NCBI GenBank assembly: GCA_023411445.1
Contig: JAEYOT010000586.1
Span: 1-16,080 of the forward strand
Source: Pseudomonadota bacterium
GTDB lineage: Bacteria; Myxococcota_A; Polyangia; Polyangiales; Polyangiaceae
Length of the DNA stretch: 16,080 nt
Reading direction: 5' to 3'
The notes beneath the pieces are model-generated. The model did not search any database. It was not told the origin of the DNA and was given only the letters and a program-made list of their open reading frames with translations. The position numbers and the translations under genes were made by a program. Positions 14,197 to 16,080 of this stretch are shown here, piece by piece (the stretch's first letter is position 1; each line of letters begins with the position of its first letter).

Positions 14197-15234
14197 CTAA
14201 GCCAGGTCTGCCGCGCCGATGGCGGGCGTGAGGGTTTGCCAGCGCGCGCCGGTCTTCGGATCCACCAGCACGGTGGGGCTCTCGTAGACGCGCGCCGAGC
14301 GGTGCAAGGCGCGGAGCGCGCGCGGCAGTGACAGCGACTGATAGCGCCCCGGCCAGCGCTGGCGCAAGATCGCGCGGACGGCCGGCGCGTGGCGCGCGCT
14401 CATGGCCGGGAACAGGTGGTGCTCGACGTGGTAGCCGAAGCCCAGCGTGAGCCACTCGAACCAGGCTGGGCCGGTGACGCTGAGTGAGTTGACCAGCGGG
14501 TCGTTGACTTCCGTGTGTGGGCTCAGCGTGTGGTTGGTGAGGATGAAGCCCATCACGACCGCGTTGGCGACCAAGAGCGGCAGCGCGTACGCGAACACGA
14601 AGGCGACGGGACCGAGCAGCAGCGCCAGCGCGACCCACAGCGCGACGCCCGCGAGCGTCTCCGCGAGGGCGCGCGCGTGCTCAGCGCGGCTGAGCCAGCC
14701 GCGGCGCCGCGCGTCCAAAAGCATGTGCAAGCTCTGCGTGGAGAAGCCCACCAGCAGGCTGAGCGCGCCGCGCAGGCGACGCCGTCCCGGGCCCCACTCC
14801 GTCGCGACGCGAACCAGCGTATTTTCCTGGTATTCCCGCAGCGTCGGGTACGCATCCGGATCGCGGCTCGGGTGATTGCTGTGGTGGTGGTGGACGCGGT
14901 TGTGCCACGCCTCCCACAGCCGCGGCGACACCGCGAACGGCAGGAACCCGATCCAGCCGAGCAGGCGGCGCCAGGTTTTGCTCCGCACCACCGCGCCGTG
15001 CAAAAGCTCGTGGCCCAAGAACGTGAGGCCGGCGAAGCTGAAGCCCATCAGCAGCGACACCAGCGGCCAGGCGAGCCACGGCAGCGCCCTGCTCGACACG
15101 AGCAGCGTGCCCGTGCTCAGCACGGCCAAGTGGGCGGGCAGCCACCACAGCCGAGAGCGTGCAGGCGCGAAATGCGCGCGCTCGAGCAAAGGACGAATGT
15201 CACGCGCGTAGCTGGCGATCGGACGGAGCTTCAC
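14197..15234 (-). CDS. Membrane fatty acid desaturase
   Basis: A 345-residue integral membrane di-iron desaturase that would introduce a double bond into acyl chains of lipids. All three histidine boxes are present: GHELLHG (His75, His79), HNRVHHHH (His111, His115, His116) and YHVEHH (His269, His272, His273), plus the TNHTLSPHT segment near 233-241. Hydrophobic segments lie near residues 30-72, 92-102, 155-172 and 192-233, as expected for four membrane passes. No cytochrome b5 domain is fused, so an external electron donor is needed. Position specificity cannot be read from the sequence. The start is a GTG at 15234 without a clear Shine-Dalgarno; the 131-bp upstream gap is rich in inverted repeats. 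Confidence 0.88.
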   Translation of the reverse strand: MKLRPIASYARDIRPLLERAHFAPARSRLWWLPAHLAVLSTGTLLVSSRALPWLAWPLVSLLMGFSFAGLTFLGHELLHGAVVRSKTWRRLLGWIGFLPFAVSPRLWEAWHNRVHHHHSNHPSRDPDAYPTLREYQENTLVRVATEWGPGRRRLRGALSLLVGFSTQSLHMLLDARRRGWLSRAEHARALAETLAGVALWVALALLLGPVAFVFAYALPLLVANAVVMGFILTNHTLSPHTEVNDPLVNSLSVTGPAWFEWLTLGFGYHVEHHLFPAMSARHAPAVRAILRQRWPGRYQSLSLPRALRALHRSARVYESPTVLVDPKTGARWQTLTPAIGAADLA

Positions 15235-15291
15235 GTGTCTCAGCGTGCAGCGCGCGCGTTCGCTCGACCATCACCCTTACGTCATATCGTG

Positions 15292-15307
15292 TCACGCTCT
15301 CGCGTGA
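15292..15307. repeat. Inverted repeat upstream of the desaturase gene
   Basis: TCACGC (15292-15297) and GCGTGA (15302-15307) form a perfect 6-bp stem with a TCTC loop. It is the first of three successive inverted repeats in the gap between the hydrolase and desaturase genes. It could be an operator half-pair or an RNA hairpin. Confidence 0.45.
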
Positions 15308-15308
15308 A

Positions 15309-15331
15309 TGACGCCTCGGCTCGCTGCGTCA
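15309..15331. repeat. Second inverted repeat in the hydrolase/desaturase gap
   Basis: TGACGC (15309-15314) and GCGTCA (15326-15331) are perfect 6-bp arms around 11 nt. The right arm overlaps the outer stem of the next hairpin by 2 nt, so the two may be alternative structures in RNA. Confidence 0.4.
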
Positions 15332-15375
15332 ATCCATGGCTCGACGCGGCAAGGGCCGCGCCCATTCATGGATTG
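15330..15375. repeat. Long two-tier hairpin overlapping the 3' end of the hydrolase gene
   Basis: A perfect outer 9-bp stem, CAATCCATG (15330-15338) with CATGGATTG (15367-15375), encloses a symmetric 6/6 internal loop and a perfect inner 6-bp stem CGCGGC/GCCGCG with an AAGG loop (15345-15360). The outer right arm contains the hydrolase stop codon (15368-15366 on the - strand). It is probably a 3' end structure of that transcript; there is no U-tract. Confidence 0.55.
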
Positions 15376-16080
15376 GTGTGCGACATGAGCCAAGCGTAGA
15401 TGTCATTGTCGGGGTTGCTCAGGTTGTAAGTCTGCGTCCAAGAGTCGTGGCCGACGCCGGGATAGATGGTGAGCTTCAGATCGACCGGCGCGGGGTCCGT
15501 GCACTCCTTCAGCGCGGTGATCGGCACCTCGGCCTTGTCCAAAGTGACTGTCTGATCGTCGTCGCCGTGGAAGGCCCAGATCGGCACCTTGCCGAGGTCA
15601 CACTCGGCCTTGGCGAAGGCGCTGCGGGCATCGCCGCAGACCAGCACGGCGGCTGCCACCGTGTCGTTCAAGTGGTCGCCCAGGTAGCTCCAGCTGCCGA
15701 TCGCGCCGCAGCTGAGGCCGGTGAGGTACACGCGCTTCGGGTCGATGTCGTAGTTTTCCAGAGCGAAGCTGAAAAAGTCGTCCAGCTCTTGCGAGGTGGG
15801 GCAGCCGCTGCCGGTGTGCTGCACGGAGAGCACCACGAAGCTGCGCGACTCCGGCCACTGGTCGGCCTCGATCAGCTTGGGCGGGCCGTTCTTCAGCACT
15901 CTGTCCAGCTCGCTCGTGCCGTTGCCGTTCTCGCCGACTCCGTGGCGGAAGACGAGCAGCGGGTAGAGCGCGCCGTTGCCGTAGTGAGGGGGGAGGTACT
16001 CGTAGTAGCCCGCGCTGGTGCCGGGCATGCTGCCGCTGGGGCGCGCGGTGTGCCGGCCTGAAGCGGGGCCGGGCGCAGCG
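15366..16080 (-). CDS. Alpha/beta hydrolase (LpqC / predicted peptidase-esterase type), N-terminus beyond window
   Basis: The frame is open to the right edge. The Met at 16028 is probably internal, because the 17 preceding codons continue as a Gly/Ala/Ser/Pro-rich stretch like an export-protein linker. Numbering from that Met, the core has the oxyanion-side strand YPLLVFRHG (22-30), nucleophile elbow YLTGLSCGAIGSW (Ser106, in G-x-S-x-G), Asp in FHGDDDQTV (156-158) and His194 in GVGHDSW, a complete Ser-Asp-His triad. Such proteins are extracellular or periplasmic esterases, feruloyl esterases, PHB-depolymerase-like enzymes or peptidases; substrate is not predictable. Several cysteines (for example 76, 107, 131, 143, 176) suggest disulphides and export. 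Confidence 0.75.
   Translation of the reverse strand, partial: AAPGPASGRHTARPSGSMPGTSAGYYEYLPPHYGNGALYPLLVFRHGVGENGNGTSELDRVLKNGPPKLIEADQWPESRSFVVLSVQHTGSGCPTSQELDDFFSFALENYDIDPKRVYLTGLSCGAIGSWSYLGDHLNDTVAAAVLVCGDARSAFAKAECDLGKVPIWAFHGDDDQTVTLDKAEVPITALKECTDPAPVDLKLTIYPGVGHDSWTQTYNLSNPDNDIYAWLMSHTNP

Noticed and set aside
1..16080. Mobile elements, CRISPR, phage defence cluster, tRNA or rRNA
   Set aside because: No transposase, integrase, regularly spaced repeats, toxin-antitoxin pair or RNA gene signature was seen on either strand.

Overview
The window is GC-rich, gene-dense chromosomal DNA. It most resembles a myxobacterium (Myxococcota, Polyangiales-like). This assignment is inference, based on the composition, the lipoproteins with Gly/Ala-rich linkers, an AgmX/PglI-type C-terminal domain, a DUF4380 lipoprotein, and a stand-alone signalling protein with several receiver domains and a class III cyclase. 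I see no rRNA, tRNA, CRISPR array, insertion sequence, phage or plasmid functions, and no obvious island of different base composition.

Layout from left to right. (1) + strand: the C-terminal part of a GH9-type cellulase/glycosidase cut by the left window edge (1-1254), then an unrecognised lipoprotein (1345-2421). (2) - strand: a two-gene unit in which an ABC exporter-type fusion (3071-5374) is followed 25 bp later by its DUF1854 partner (2503-3045). Upstream of it lies a 47-codon gene that is easily missed (5656-5799), with a perfect -35 hexamer and a strong Shine-Dalgarno. (3) - strand: a compact three-gene operon joined by two GTGA stop/start overlaps. It encodes a secreted AgmX/PglI-domain protein (8783-9454), the chemotaxis methylesterase CheB (7731-8786) and a membrane-anchored MutS-type ATPase (5839-7734). 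A palindrome lies across its predicted promoter. (4) - strand: a three-receiver-domain adenylate/guanylate cyclase (9540-11297), divergent from a DUF4380 lipoprotein (11367-12431, +). (5) + strand: an N-acetylglutamate synthase with a degenerate acetylglutamate-kinase domain (12486-13718) and a small membrane protein (13831-14181). (6) - strand: a membrane fatty-acid desaturase (14197-15234), and upstream of it a secreted-type alpha/beta hydrolase cut by the right window edge (15366-16080).

The genes do not form one pathway. The clear functional units are the ABC/DUF1854 pair and the AgmX-cheB-mutS-like operon. Regulatory features stand out. Three genes have -10-like hexamers only 7-9 nt before the start codon, which predicts leaderless mRNAs. 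The 47-codon gene has a textbook ribosome-binding site instead. Several perfect inverted repeats lie at gene ends and in intergenic gaps, mostly without U-tracts. The best candidates for something undescribed are the small gene at 5656-5799, the AgmX/CheB/membrane-MutS operon with its palindromic operator candidate, and the structured gap between the hydrolase and desaturase genes.
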